DNA from: Erwinia sp. SLM-02
GTDB lineage: Bacteria > Pseudomonadota > Gammaproteobacteria > Enterobacterales > Enterobacteriaceae
DNA length: 64,000 bases
NCBI RefSeq assembly: GCF_037450285.1
Contig: NZ_JAQISN010000001.1
Location: forward strand, 2,790,001 to 2,854,000
Direction of reading: 5' to 3'
Under the pieces are notes generated by a model, which saw nothing but the letters and a program-made list of their open reading frames with translations, did no database searches and was not told the DNA's origin. Positions within the stretch are counted from its first letter, which is position 1; every line of letters starts with the position of its first letter. Shown here one piece after another: positions 42,177-51,007 of this stretch. The translations under genes were made by a program, and so were the position numbers.

Positions 42177-43556
42177 ATGTCCGCTCATATTTCTGTTGAA
42201 GACGTGCCGCTCAGCCGCTTCCACCGATTACTTACCGTCCGCTCCGGCGGCGGATCCTTCGTTGATGGCTACGTGCTGAGTATCATCGGCATCGCCATGA
42301 CCAAAGTCTCGCCGGCTTTAGGGCTGAATGCGTTCTGGGAAGGCCTGATTGCCGCCTCGGCGCTGTTGGGGATTTTCTTTGGCGGCTTTTTAGGCGGCGT
42401 ACTGACCGACCGCCTGGGCCGACGCCTGATCTATTTCGTTGGCCCCACGCTGTTTATCCTCTGTTCGCTGGCGCAGTACTGGGTTCAGAGCGGTGAAATG
42501 CTGTTTATCATGCGCCTGCTCAGCGGCGTAGCGGTAGGAATTGAATACCCGGTGGCCACCGCGTTCCTGGTGGAGTTTCTGCCGAAAAAATACCGGGGAC
42601 CGTGCCTCGCCACGTTAACCATCCTGTGGTTTGCCGGGGCCGCCACCGCCTACATGACCGGGGAAGCCATTCTTTACTTTGGCGGAGCGGAAGCCTGGCG
42701 CATCGCGCTGGCCAGCACCGCCGTCATCGGCGTGGTGCTGTTCGTTATCCGCCTGGGTACGCCGGAATCTCCACGCTGGCTGATCGGTAAAGGCCGCCAT
42801 GCGGAAGCGGAAGCCGTGATCCGCCGCGTCTACGGCGACGACTTCAGCCTGAAGAATCTTTCGATGCCGTCCGAAAGCAAAAACCTGTCCTTCATGAATC
42901 TGCTGCATTCGGGCTACGGCAAGCGCATGGCGTTTGTCACTATTTTCTGGACCTGCTCGGTGATCCCGGTGTTTGCCGTGTACGCCTTTGCGCCGAAAGT
43001 GCTGGACGCGCTGCACCTGAGCGGCAACTGGGCCTCCTACGGGTCGGTAGCGATTACGCTGCTGTTTGTGATCGGCTGTGTTATCGCCACCCGACTGGTG
43101 AATACGCTGGGCCGCCGCAGGCTGCTGCTGCAAAGCTTCCTGTGGTCAGGCCTGGCGCTGCTGCTGCTCGGCCTGCTGCGCGACGGGCCATCGCCGGTGA
43201 TCCTGCTGCTGTTCGGCACCTATGCCCTGTTTATCGGCGGTGCGCAGGTGCTGCAGCTGGTGTATCCGAATGAGATTTTCCCCACCGAAATCCGCGCCGC
43301 CGCGGTAGGCATTGGTACTTCAATGTCGCGCATTGGCGCGGCTGTCGGTACCTGGCTTATCCCGATTTCGTTACAAACCATCGGCATCGGTTCAACCATG
43401 TACATCGCCGCCGGGATCACCGCCGTGGGGCTGATCGTTTCCTGGTTCCTGGCCCCGGAAACCGCCTCACGCAACCTGGAGGATGCCGCCTCCCTGGACG
43501 ATGGCCGCCCTCAGAAGGCGCGTGGCCGGGGCGATCTGTCGCGGAATAACGCCTGA
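42177..43556 (+). CDS. MFS transporter, sugar porter family
   Basis: The 459-residue protein has twelve hydrophobic segments and sugar-porter signatures: VLTDRLGRRLIYF after segment 2, PESPRWLIGKGR after segment 6, NTLGRRRLLL after segment 8 and APETASRNLE at the end. It starts MSAHISVEDVPLSRFHRLLT at the ATG at 42177, with GGAG upstream. Substrate unknown; the AraC/GlxA-type regulator is convergent and may control it or the neighbouring decarboxylase genes. Confidence 0.9.
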   Translation: MSAHISVEDVPLSRFHRLLTVRSGGGSFVDGYVLSIIGIAMTKVSPALGLNAFWEGLIAASALLGIFFGGFLGGVLTDRLGRRLIYFVGPTLFILCSLAQYWVQSGEMLFIMRLLSGVAVGIEYPVATAFLVEFLPKKYRGPCLATLTILWFAGAATAYMTGEAILYFGGAEAWRIALASTAVIGVVLFVIRLGTPESPRWLIGKGRHAEAEAVIRRVYGDDFSLKNLSMPSESKNLSFMNLLHSGYGKRMAFVTIFWTCSVIPVFAVYAFAPKVLDALHLSGNWASYGSVAITLLFVIGCVIATRLVNTLGRRRLLLQSFLWSGLALLLLGLLRDGPSPVILLLFGTYALFIGGAQVLQLVYPNEIFPTEIRAAAVGIGTSMSRIGAAVGTWLIPISLQTIGIGSTMYIAAGITAVGLIVSWFLAPETASRNLEDAASLDDGRPQKARGRGDLSRNNA

Positions 43557-43568
43557 TACCCTGGCTCA

Positions 43569-43594
43569 GGGGCTGCACTGCAGCCCCTTTTTTT
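43569..43594 (+). terminator. Terminator after the MFS gene
   Basis: GGGGCTGC and GCAGCCCC form an 8-bp stem with a 3-base loop and are followed by seven T; it touches the 3' end of the convergent AraC-type gene. Confidence 0.9.
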
Positions 43595-44621
43595 ACGGTT
43601 TAATTAACTTTTCCACTTCCCGTCGACGCTTGCGGTAAGAGCTGGGTGTTTCACCATACTGCTTGCGGAACCAGGCGATCAGGTGGGAAGCATCGGCAAA
43701 CCCGGTGGCGGCGGCAATGGCGTTGATGCTGTTGCTGGAGTCGGCCATCAGCTTGCGCGCCTGCTCCAGGCGCATCCTCCGCCAGTACACCGCCGCCGAA
43801 TAGCTGGTGCATTTCGTAAAGATCAGGTTCAGCTGGCGGAACGTCACTCCGGCAAAGGCAGCCACCTCCGCCAGGGGAACCGGGGAGTCAAGGTGATGCT
43901 TCATCAGTTCGATCACCTTGTTAACCACCTCATTTTCATAGACGTCCGGCGGGTTCTGATTCTCTTTCTGCTTTGCCCGACTGGCGGGCACCGCCGTGTC
44001 ATCCACCAGCAGGTACTTCAGCACCTTCTGAGAACGCACCAGCCCACAGTGCTGGCGGATCAAATCGGCCGCCAGATCGATGGCCGTTCCGCCCGGGCAG
44101 GAGATGATGCCACCGTCTTTGATGTAGGTTTTATCGATCACCGGAATCGCTTTCGGAAAGCGCAGCCGGAACTCATCGCGGGTGGTGAAGTGAATGGCAC
44201 ACTGGCGCCCGTCCAGCAGACCGGCGTTGCCCGCCACAAACGCACCGCTGCACAGGGTGATGATGGGGATATTGCGCGCATGGATTTCTCTCAGCGCCTG
44301 CAGAAGCCACTGCGGCGGCTGGCGCGTCTCCTCCAGCAGCCCGCCCGCCACCACGAAGTAATCCCAGTTTCGGGAGAAATCCAGCGCCGCCGTGGGTGAC
44401 ACGGGCAGGCCGCAGCTGGCGGTGACCGGCCGATCGTCGCAGGTCATCCATTCCCAGCGGCAGAAAATCTGGCGGCTGGAGAACGACTCATCCGCCGCAA
44501 AGCGCAGCGATTCCACCAGCCCCGCCACCGAGGCCAGGGTGAACTGCTTCATCAGCAGAAAGCCAATGGTCAGATCGGGCTTTGATTCCCCGTTTTGTTC
44601 AGGCGCTATCTGTTGCTGCAT
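43593..44621 (-). CDS. GlxA-type transcriptional regulator (DJ-1/PfpI plus AraC domains)
   Basis: The 342-residue protein has an N-terminal DJ-1/PfpI-like domain (DYFVVAGGLLEETR, IITLCSGAFVAGNAGLLDGR with the nucleophile-elbow Cys) and a C-terminal AraC double helix-turn-helix (PLAEVAAFAGVTFRQLNLIF, INAIAAATGFADASHLIAWF). It belongs to the family of regulators of carnitine, betaine and arginine-type catabolism, so the ligand may be a small amine or acid. It lies just after the MarR gene in the same direction. Confidence 0.9.
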   Translation of the reverse strand: MQQQIAPEQNGESKPDLTIGFLLMKQFTLASVAGLVESLRFAADESFSSRQIFCRWEWMTCDDRPVTASCGLPVSPTAALDFSRNWDYFVVAGGLLEETRQPPQWLLQALREIHARNIPIITLCSGAFVAGNAGLLDGRQCAIHFTTRDEFRLRFPKAIPVIDKTYIKDGGIISCPGGTAIDLAADLIRQHCGLVRSQKVLKYLLVDDTAVPASRAKQKENQNPPDVYENEVVNKVIELMKHHLDSPVPLAEVAAFAGVTFRQLNLIFTKCTSYSAAVYWRRMRLEQARKLMADSSNSINAIAAATGFADASHLIAWFRKQYGETPSSYRKRRREVEKLIKP

Positions 44622-44626
44622 GGTTC

Positions 44627-45088
44627 TCAGGGTTCCTGTAATCCGCCCAGCTTGCTCAGCAGGCGCTTCAGATCGCGAATATCCTGTTCGTTCAGACCGG
44701 AGGTGATGGTTTTTTCGGCGCTTTTTGCCTGCTCCACCATCCTTGCCAGCATCGCTTCGCCGTCAGCCGTCATGGAAACCAGCTTGCGGCGGCGGTTATC
44801 CGGATCGATCACCACGTTCAGCAACCCGCTCTTTGTCATGCGATCGATAACATAGGTTCCCGTCGCTTTATCAAATCCGGCGCGATTCCCCAGCGTTTGC
44901 TGATCGCAGCGGGTCTCCTCCGCCAGCACCACCAGAATGGCGTACTGCACGGCGGACAGACCGGTATCAACGCACTGTGCCCAACAGGTCGTGGAATGCT
45001 GCCCGGCGCGGCGCATCAGGTGCATCAGCGACGAGTCCCCGTGTGGCCACAGGGGGGCAGCAACAATTAAGTCAGGATTTTGTGACAT
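44627..45088 (-). CDS. MarR family transcriptional regulator
   Basis: The 153-residue protein shows the MarR winged helix: LSAVQYAILVVLAEETRCDQ, LGNRAGFDKATGTYVIDRM and the wing DPDNRRRKLVSMTADGEAML. It is divergent from the UbiX/UbiD pair with 96 bp between; aromatic acids are common MarR ligands, so it is the likely repressor of the decarboxylase genes. Confidence 0.92.
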   Translation of the reverse strand: MSQNPDLIVAAPLWPHGDSSLMHLMRRAGQHSTTCWAQCVDTGLSAVQYAILVVLAEETRCDQQTLGNRAGFDKATGTYVIDRMTKSGLLNVVIDPDNRRRKLVSMTADGEAMLARMVEQAKSAEKTITSGLNEQDIRDLKRLLSKLGGLQEP

Positions 45089-45120
45089 GGACTGTCTTGA
45101 CTCCTTAAAACGATAATTCT

Positions 45121-45156
45121 ATAGTTCGAACTCAAACTGTTTATACTCAAACTATA
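45121..45156. promoter_or_regulatory. Operator region between the MarR gene and the decarboxylase genes
   Basis: Two exact copies of ACTCAAACT at 45130-45138 and 45145-45153 are spaced 15 bp apart, framed by ATAGTT (45121-45126) and its inverse AACTAT (45150-45155); GTTCGAAC at 45124-45131 is itself a palindrome. A probable binding site of the MarR-type protein. Confidence 0.6.
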
Positions 45157-45184
45157 ACCCAAAAGTTTATCAAAAGAGAACCGC

Positions 45185-45736
45185 ATGAAGCTTGTTGTCG
45201 GCATGACCGGTGCTACAGGCGCGGCAATTGGCGTTCGCCTGCTTGCCGCACTGAAAGACCTGGACGTAGAAACCCATCTGGTGATCTCCAAGTGGGCCCG
45301 CGCCACCATTCAAATGGAAACGCCCTACAGTGTACAGGACGTTATTGCCCTCGCCTCCAGGACTTACAGTGAACACGATCAGGCGGCCGCCATTTCCAGC
45401 GGTTCTTTCCGCGTTGACGGCATGGTCGTGGTGCCCTGCAGTATGAAAACCCTGGCCGCCATCCGCGGCGGCTACGGCGATGGCCTGATTGCCCGTGCCG
45501 CCGATGTTACGCTGAAAGAACAGCGAAAACTGGTACTGGTGCCACGGGAATCGCCGCTGAACGTTATCCATCTGGAAAATATGCTGGCGCTTTCACGCGC
45601 CGGAGCGATGATGCTGCCGCCCATGCCCGCCTTTTATAACAATCCGGCCAGCATCGATGACATCATCAATCATTTTGTTTCCCGCATTCTCGATCAGTTC
45701 GGTCTTGATAACGATCTGACTAAACGCTGGGGCTAA
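45185..45736 (+). CDS. UbiX-type flavin prenyltransferase, decarboxylase-associated
   Basis: Enzymes of this family join dimethylallyl phosphate to FMN and so make the prenylated-FMN cofactor of UbiD-type decarboxylases. The 183-residue product starts MKLVVGMTGATGAAIGVRLL with the FMN-binding GMTGATGA and has VVVPCSMKTLAAIRGGYGDG and RESPLNVIHLENML. It resembles the B subunits of phenolic acid decarboxylases (Pad1/VdcB/KpdB type) and is 36 bp before its partner. Confidence 0.92.
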   Translation: MKLVVGMTGATGAAIGVRLLAALKDLDVETHLVISKWARATIQMETPYSVQDVIALASRTYSEHDQAAAISSGSFRVDGMVVVPCSMKTLAAIRGGYGDGLIARAADVTLKEQRKLVLVPRESPLNVIHLENMLALSRAGAMMLPPMPAFYNNPASIDDIINHFVSRILDQFGLDNDLTKRWG

Positions 45737-45772
45737 CGCCCGCCATCTTCCGCTACGAATCAGGAGAGCCGG

Positions 45773-47227
45773 ATGAAATATTACGACGATTTAAGAAGTT
45801 TTATCGATGCGCTGGATACCATGGGCGACATCATGCACGTGACCCGCGAAGTGGACTGCGATTTTGAACCCAGCGCGATCACCCGCCGCAGTTACGAAAT
45901 TCAGTCCCCGGCCCCGCTGTTCCATCATATTACCGGAATTGAACCCGGTTTCCGCCTGTTTGGCGCACCGGCCTCGCTCTCCTCACGCAGCGATATGCCG
46001 TATGCCCGCGTGGCGATGTCGCTGGGACTGGCGCCGGAATCAACCGGCCTCGAAATCGTTGAGGCGCTGTCCGCGGCACGCCACAAGCCGGGTATTCCGC
46101 CGGTGCGCGTCGCGTCGGCTGCCGCGCCCTGCCAGCAGAATATTTTACGCGGCGAAGAAGCCACCCTCGATCGCTTCCCGATCCCGTTTGCCCACGACAA
46201 AGACGGCGGCCGCTACGCCAATACCTGGGGCACGCTGATTGTGAAAACGCCGGACGGTAAATGGGTGAACTGGTCGATCGCCCGCGTGATGAAAGTTGAC
46301 GGTAAAAGAATGGTCGGGCTGATTGTGCCGAGCCAGCATATCGGCCAGATCTGGGCAGAATGGGTGAAAATCGGTGAGCCGATGCCCTATGCGCTGGTAC
46401 AGGGGCCGGCCCCGGCGATCTCCTGCGTTTCCGGCATTCCGATCCCGGCGCACGCCGATGAAGCGGACTATATCGGGACGCTGGCCGGTGCGCCTGTAGA
46501 AGTGGTGAAGGCGGTCAGCATCGATCTTGATGTACCGGCAACCGCCGAGATTGTGATCGAGGGGCACGTTTCTATTACCCGTGACTGCCAGGAAGGCCCG
46601 TACGGCGAGTACGGCGGCTACCTGGGATCCGGCTCTTCCGCCCAGCCGACCTTCCATGTCGAGGCAATTACCTATCGCGACGATCCGATCTGGCCGATGT
46701 CGATTACCGGACGCCCAACGGATGAGTCCCACACGCTGTGGGCGATTGGGCTGGCGGCGGATGCGCTGACTTATCTGAGGGAAGCCGGGCTGCCGGTGAA
46801 AGCGGCCTGGATCCCGGAAGATTCCACGGTGCACTGGCTGCTGGTAGTGATGCCGGAAAACTGGCGCGAGCTGCTGCCGGGCGTTTCCAGCGAAGCGCTG
46901 TCGCAGCGCATCGGTGAAGTGCTGTTTAAAACCAGCGCGATGGTATTCATTCCCAAGGTGTACGTGGTGGATGACGATTTCGACCCGACCAACTTACGTG
47001 AGGTGGTGTGGGTGCTGTCGACTCGCGTACATCCGGTGGGCCGCCGCGCGGTGTTTGAGGATCAGCGCGTAATCCGCCTGCCGCAGTGCTACGAAGAAGA
47101 GGAGTACGTCGCGGGGAAAGGCGCGAAGGTGGTGTTTGATACGCTGCAAACCACCCGTCATCTTCACGCCTCGTTCGAACAGGGCTATCCGGAAGACGTT
47201 CGCCAGCGCATTCTTGATAACTGGTAA
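45773..47227 (+). CDS. UbiD-family aromatic acid decarboxylase (subunit C type)
   Basis: UbiD-type enzymes decarboxylate aromatic or unsaturated acids reversibly with prenylated FMN and Mn or K ions. The 484-residue protein contains PIPFAHDKDGGRYANTWGTL, EGPYGEYGGYLGSGSSAQPT with a metal-ligand Glu, and VEAITYRDDPIWPMSITG. It is most like hydroxybenzoate, vanillate or gallate decarboxylases (VdcC/KpdC/LpdC). The small D subunit that follows C in many such operons is absent here. Substrate not determined. Confidence 0.9.
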   Translation: MKYYDDLRSFIDALDTMGDIMHVTREVDCDFEPSAITRRSYEIQSPAPLFHHITGIEPGFRLFGAPASLSSRSDMPYARVAMSLGLAPESTGLEIVEALSAARHKPGIPPVRVASAAAPCQQNILRGEEATLDRFPIPFAHDKDGGRYANTWGTLIVKTPDGKWVNWSIARVMKVDGKRMVGLIVPSQHIGQIWAEWVKIGEPMPYALVQGPAPAISCVSGIPIPAHADEADYIGTLAGAPVEVVKAVSIDLDVPATAEIVIEGHVSITRDCQEGPYGEYGGYLGSGSSAQPTFHVEAITYRDDPIWPMSITGRPTDESHTLWAIGLAADALTYLREAGLPVKAAWIPEDSTVHWLLVVMPENWRELLPGVSSEALSQRIGEVLFKTSAMVFIPKVYVVDDDFDPTNLREVVWVLSTRVHPVGRRAVFEDQRVIRLPQCYEEEEYVAGKGAKVVFDTLQTTRHLHASFEQGYPEDVRQRILDNW

Positions 47228-47320
47228 GTTCTGACGCCTGTTTATCCCGTTCCCGGCACCGTTCGCCGGGAACAACCACCTTCCCCCCGGCTGCAGCAAA
47301 ACCGCCGCTCGCTAAGGCCG

Positions 47321-49438
47321 TCAGCCGGTTATCGGTTGAGAAAGATCGATAATTCTGTCGGCGCTGGCAATGGTCGACGGTCGGTGCGCAACAATGATGC
47401 GGGTAATATTCAGCGCCACGATCGACGCATTGATCATCTTCTCGTTGTGCATATCGAGATGGCTGGTTGCCTCATCCATAAACAGCACGTTGGGTTTCTG
47501 ATACAGCGCGCGCGCAATCAGCAGGCGCTGTTTTTGACCGCCGGAGATCCCGCCGCCCAGCTCGCCGATCATCGTTTCGTACCCCATCGGCATATGCATA
47601 ATTTCATCGTGAATATTGCAGCGCTTCGCGCACGCCTGCACCAGATCCATATCCTGCCGATCGTCAAATCCGGCAATGTTGTCGGCTATCGAGCCGGAGA
47701 ACAGCCGATCTTCCTGCAGCACGCAGGCGGTGCTGGCGCGGAAGTTGTTGATGCCGATTTTTTTGACGTCAAACCCGCCGATAAAGATCTCACCGCTGTC
47801 CGGCTGCAGCAGGCCGGACATCACCTTAAGCAGCGTGGTCTTACCAATGCCGGAGGTGCCGATCAGCGCCACCGATTCGCCGGGGGCGATGGTGATATTC
47901 ACATCAGAGAAGATCGGTTTTGACAGCGCATCATACTGATAGCTCACGCCTTTTATCTCCAGCGATACGCCGGTGTTCTCCTCAAACACCTTACGAAACG
48001 GCAGCTCCTTCTCCGGCTCGCTGTAGGCAATTTCGGAGATACGCTCATTGTGAAGCGACAGCATTCTCAGCTGGATAGTCAGGTTAATCAGTGAGGTGGC
48101 CCGCTCGGCAAACTGTCCGCGATAGGCGTTAAACGCCATAAACATCCCGAGGGTCATATTGTTATCAATCACCATCATCGCCCCGAGCCACAGAATGACG
48201 ACCTGATCGAGCGAGTTAATGAAGGTGTTAATCCCACCAAACATCATGTCGAATTTCGTCTGCCGAAGGGTGGCATTGCTGGTATCAATGTTGGTGTTCA
48301 GCCAGTGCTGAGATCGCCGGTGCTTCAGGTTGAGTGATTTGATGGTCGCAATACCGTACAGCGACTCCATAAAGTGCGACCCCGCGCGGGCGCGTTTGAC
48401 GATCAGTTCCTCATTAATCGCACGATAGAATTTGTAGGTCGACAGGCGGATCAGGATGTAGCAGAGCGTGAAGCCCAGCACGACCAGAACCAGCCAGCCG
48501 CCGTACAGCGACAGCATCACCAGCAATCCGACCGCCATAATGGTGTCCATAATGCCGGTCACAATGCTGTTGGTGAAGGTCGAACGGATAGTGTCCAGCG
48601 AGCTGAAGCGCGACTGAATATCCCCCAGCTTGCGCTTTTCAAAGAACGAGAGCTGCAGGCTGAGCAGATGATCGAAGAAGCTGGTCTTCCACTGAATGTC
48701 CGTGTAGGTATCCAGCTTAAGCGATACCCAGGCGCGGATCATACTGACAAAGGTTTTGAAAATGGTGAAGAAGATCAGCCCGATACAGATCACCAGCAGC
48801 AGGTTGTGATCGCGCGGGGGGATAACGTGGTCGGTGACCATTTGCGTGCCCATCGGCAGCAGCAGATTAACCATTTCAATGACGATCGACAGCATAAAGA
48901 TTTTGGTCAACGCAGGCTTGAGGCCCACGATGCTGTGCATCAGATCCCTCAGGCTGATCCTGGACCGCAGCGTCTCTTTCTTAAAGTGGCTGTCGGGCCA
49001 GAGCTCCAGGGCGATACCGGAAAAGTTCTCGGACATCTCTTTCTTCTGCACCACCCGCCTGCCCATCGCGGGATCGTTAATCACGTAGCGATGGCCTTTT
49101 ACCGCCACCAGAACCACAAAGTGATTCAGCGACCAGTGCAGGATGCAGGGCAGCCTGAGCTCGCCGATCTCTTCCAGCTCCAGAGACAGGGCGCGGCTTT
49201 TCATGCCGACCTCATGGGCCACCCTGTCCAGTACGTTGAGCGTTGCCCCCTGCGAGGAGGATCCGTAGCGATTACGAAAGTTGAACAGATCGATGTCTTT
49301 ACCGTAATAACCGCAGACCATCGCCAGACAGGCGTTACCGCATTCGGTGGCTTCGGACTGAATAATCACCGGCACTTTGCTGCGGATGGAAAAATTAATA
49401 CGTTTAAAAATCTGGTCCAGCACGTTGTTATTCATCAC
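47321..49438 (-). CDS. ABC exporter with C39 peptidase domain (bacteriocin/microcin type)
   Basis: Such proteins cleave a double-glycine leader and export the peptide. The 705 residues comprise a C39 peptidase (about 20-150: QSEATECGNACLAMVCGYYG with catalytic Cys33, His in LNHFVVLVAV, Asp in INDPAMG), a six-helix membrane domain (about 165-440) and an ATPase with Walker A GTSGIGKTT, signature GISGGQKQRL and Walker B VLFMDEATSHLD. The catalytic residues are in place. Closest in type to CvaB-like colicin V exporters. It overlaps the HlyD-type gene by 11 bp. No peptide substrate with a GG leader is visible nearby. Confidence 0.92.
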   Translation of the reverse strand: MMNNNVLDQIFKRINFSIRSKVPVIIQSEATECGNACLAMVCGYYGKDIDLFNFRNRYGSSSQGATLNVLDRVAHEVGMKSRALSLELEEIGELRLPCILHWSLNHFVVLVAVKGHRYVINDPAMGRRVVQKKEMSENFSGIALELWPDSHFKKETLRSRISLRDLMHSIVGLKPALTKIFMLSIVIEMVNLLLPMGTQMVTDHVIPPRDHNLLLVICIGLIFFTIFKTFVSMIRAWVSLKLDTYTDIQWKTSFFDHLLSLQLSFFEKRKLGDIQSRFSSLDTIRSTFTNSIVTGIMDTIMAVGLLVMLSLYGGWLVLVVLGFTLCYILIRLSTYKFYRAINEELIVKRARAGSHFMESLYGIATIKSLNLKHRRSQHWLNTNIDTSNATLRQTKFDMMFGGINTFINSLDQVVILWLGAMMVIDNNMTLGMFMAFNAYRGQFAERATSLINLTIQLRMLSLHNERISEIAYSEPEKELPFRKVFEENTGVSLEIKGVSYQYDALSKPIFSDVNITIAPGESVALIGTSGIGKTTLLKVMSGLLQPDSGEIFIGGFDVKKIGINNFRASTACVLQEDRLFSGSIADNIAGFDDRQDMDLVQACAKRCNIHDEIMHMPMGYETMIGELGGGISGGQKQRLLIARALYQKPNVLFMDEATSHLDMHNEKMINASIVALNITRIIVAHRPSTIASADRIIDLSQPITG

Positions 49439-50711
49439 CCGGTCCCTTTAGGCTCTGCACTATTTTATATACGGGTGAAAACAGCCACATGTAGAGCGGT
49501 CGCTCCTCCATAAACACCACGCTCCTCGCCTTAAGTCCGTTGGCCAGAACTAATTTCCTTTCCTTGTAGACGAACTCCTTATCTTTAATATCCACAATGG
49601 TTTTATACAGCGTCACCGGAGCCTCGGAGTTCGCAGCAGGATGGTTGAGGTCGCTTAACTCCCTGCGGGTTGCGGGCATCGAAGAAATTGAGATGATTTT
49701 TCCGGAAAACTGGCCGAATTTATCGGAAGGGAAAGCATCATAGCGGATATTCACCACGTCCCCGGGTTTGACATACGGCAGGCTGGTATCCGGGAGCCAC
49801 AGCATCAGATAGTACTTTACGCCGTGTATCTGCTTGATTTGCGCCAGGCTGCTCCCGGCTTCAACCATCTGACCCGGCGTAGCGGCGATCGACTCAAGCC
49901 GGCCATCAATGGTTGATTTGATCATAATGGTTCCGTTAGCGCTGCTTTCCACCAGCTGGGTGCGATAGTCGTTTAGCTGGTTGTACTGGCTGGAAATCTG
50001 GTTATCCATATCGGAAGATTTGGTCGTCAGATCGCTGCTCAGTTGCGTAATTTGCAGCTCCAGCTGCATTTTTTGTGAAGAGAGGGACTGGTAGGTATTT
50101 TGCTGCTGTACGTACAGGGAATGCTGGCCGCTGTACTGATCCTTGGTGATTAACCCCTGCTTGAGATAGTCGTTGTACGCGTCCAGCGTGCGCTCCATAT
50201 CGGACATACCGCGCCTGGCGGCCAGCAGCATATCATCCGTTTCTTTAAGCGAATTTTCATAGCGCGCAATCTGCTGCTGGGTCGTTTTAAGAAAATCGTC
50301 CTTGTTCTCTTTCAGCTTGCTGATGATCTCTTCTGCATTACTGATTTTTTCCTGCACCATGGAAATACTGGCATCGCTGACGTTACCCACGCTGGTGGTT
50401 TTTGAAACATCCAGCTCAAACAGGAGGGTTCCCTTTGTCACGCTGTCCCCCACCTGAACAAACTGGCGAAGGATGTAGCCCACCTGTGGCGAAGAGATAT
50501 TGAGCGGATGGGGCAAGGTAATGACCTCACCGTCAACATCAATACGCTGGGTAAAATTAAAGAAGCACAGAATGGCAATGGCAATCGCCAGGAACGTCAG
50601 ACAACACGCTGAAATAATGAGGGATGAAACACCCCTGAGTAAAATAACCCGCCCGTTCCAGTAACTTTTCTGGTGGTCTACGGCTTCCTGCCGGAATAGT
50701 TTTCGACTCAT
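49428..50711 (-). CDS. HlyD-family secretion adaptor (CvaA-like)
   Basis: The 427-residue protein has one membrane segment near 25-52 (GVSSLIISACCLTFLAIAIA), a lipoyl-type region (DGEVITLPHPLNISSPQVGY), a long coiled-coil hairpin (about 115-265, Gln/Lys-rich) and a beta-barrel end with MVEAGSSLAQIKQI. It bridges the inner-membrane ABC exporter and an outer-membrane TolC-type channel across the periplasm. Its ATG overlaps the upstream small ORF stop (ATGA) and its 3' end overlaps the exporter gene. Confidence 0.9.
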   Translation of the reverse strand: MSRKLFRQEAVDHQKSYWNGRVILLRGVSSLIISACCLTFLAIAIAILCFFNFTQRIDVDGEVITLPHPLNISSPQVGYILRQFVQVGDSVTKGTLLFELDVSKTTSVGNVSDASISMVQEKISNAEEIISKLKENKDDFLKTTQQQIARYENSLKETDDMLLAARRGMSDMERTLDAYNDYLKQGLITKDQYSGQHSLYVQQQNTYQSLSSQKMQLELQITQLSSDLTTKSSDMDNQISSQYNQLNDYRTQLVESSANGTIMIKSTIDGRLESIAATPGQMVEAGSSLAQIKQIHGVKYYLMLWLPDTSLPYVKPGDVVNIRYDAFPSDKFGQFSGKIISISSMPATRRELSDLNHPAANSEAPVTLYKTIVDIKDKEFVYKERKLVLANGLKARSVVFMEERPLYMWLFSPVYKIVQSLKGPGDE

Positions 50712-50914
50712 TCACACTCAACCTTGATTTTAAGCAGGACCGAATCCTTCGGCCCGATGTCAATATAGTCTGGAAAATAGCGTTGGTCGGCTATTTGGGG
50801 TGGCAAATGATAATTCGCCAGGCGGAGATTTACAAGATATTCACGCCCCCTGTTGAAAACCACTCTGGAAATTAACGGCACATATAATAAAAAATCCAGC
50901 CAGCGCAAATTCAA
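50708..50914 (-). CDS. Small ORF coupled to the HlyD-type gene
   Basis: A 68-codon frame with a TTG start (50914) reads NLRWLDFLLYVPLISRVVFN and ends LLKIKVECE; its TGA overlaps the adaptor ATG. I do not recognise it. The frame stays open about 17 codons further upstream (AKKFRTADSVSYFLL...) without an ATG, and no ribosome-binding site is evident, so it may be the 3' part of a lost gene or a real protein with a rare start. There is no double-glycine leader, so it is not an obvious exported peptide. Confidence 0.4.
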   Translation of the reverse strand: MNLRWLDFLLYVPLISRVVFNRGREYLVNLRLANYHLPPQIADQRYFPDYIDIGPKDSVLLKIKVECE

Positions 50915-51007
50915 TAAAAAATAAGAAACAGAATCCGCCGTCCGGAATTTTTTAGCGAAAAAACGTCAACAATAAAATCGGCATAAACCCCTGCCGATCC
51001 TGGCGAA

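Noticed and set aside
48374..49513. 379-codon plus-strand frame opposite the C39 exporter
   Set aside because: Shadow of the exporter gene, rich in His, Gln and Asn as is typical for antisense reads; no domain.
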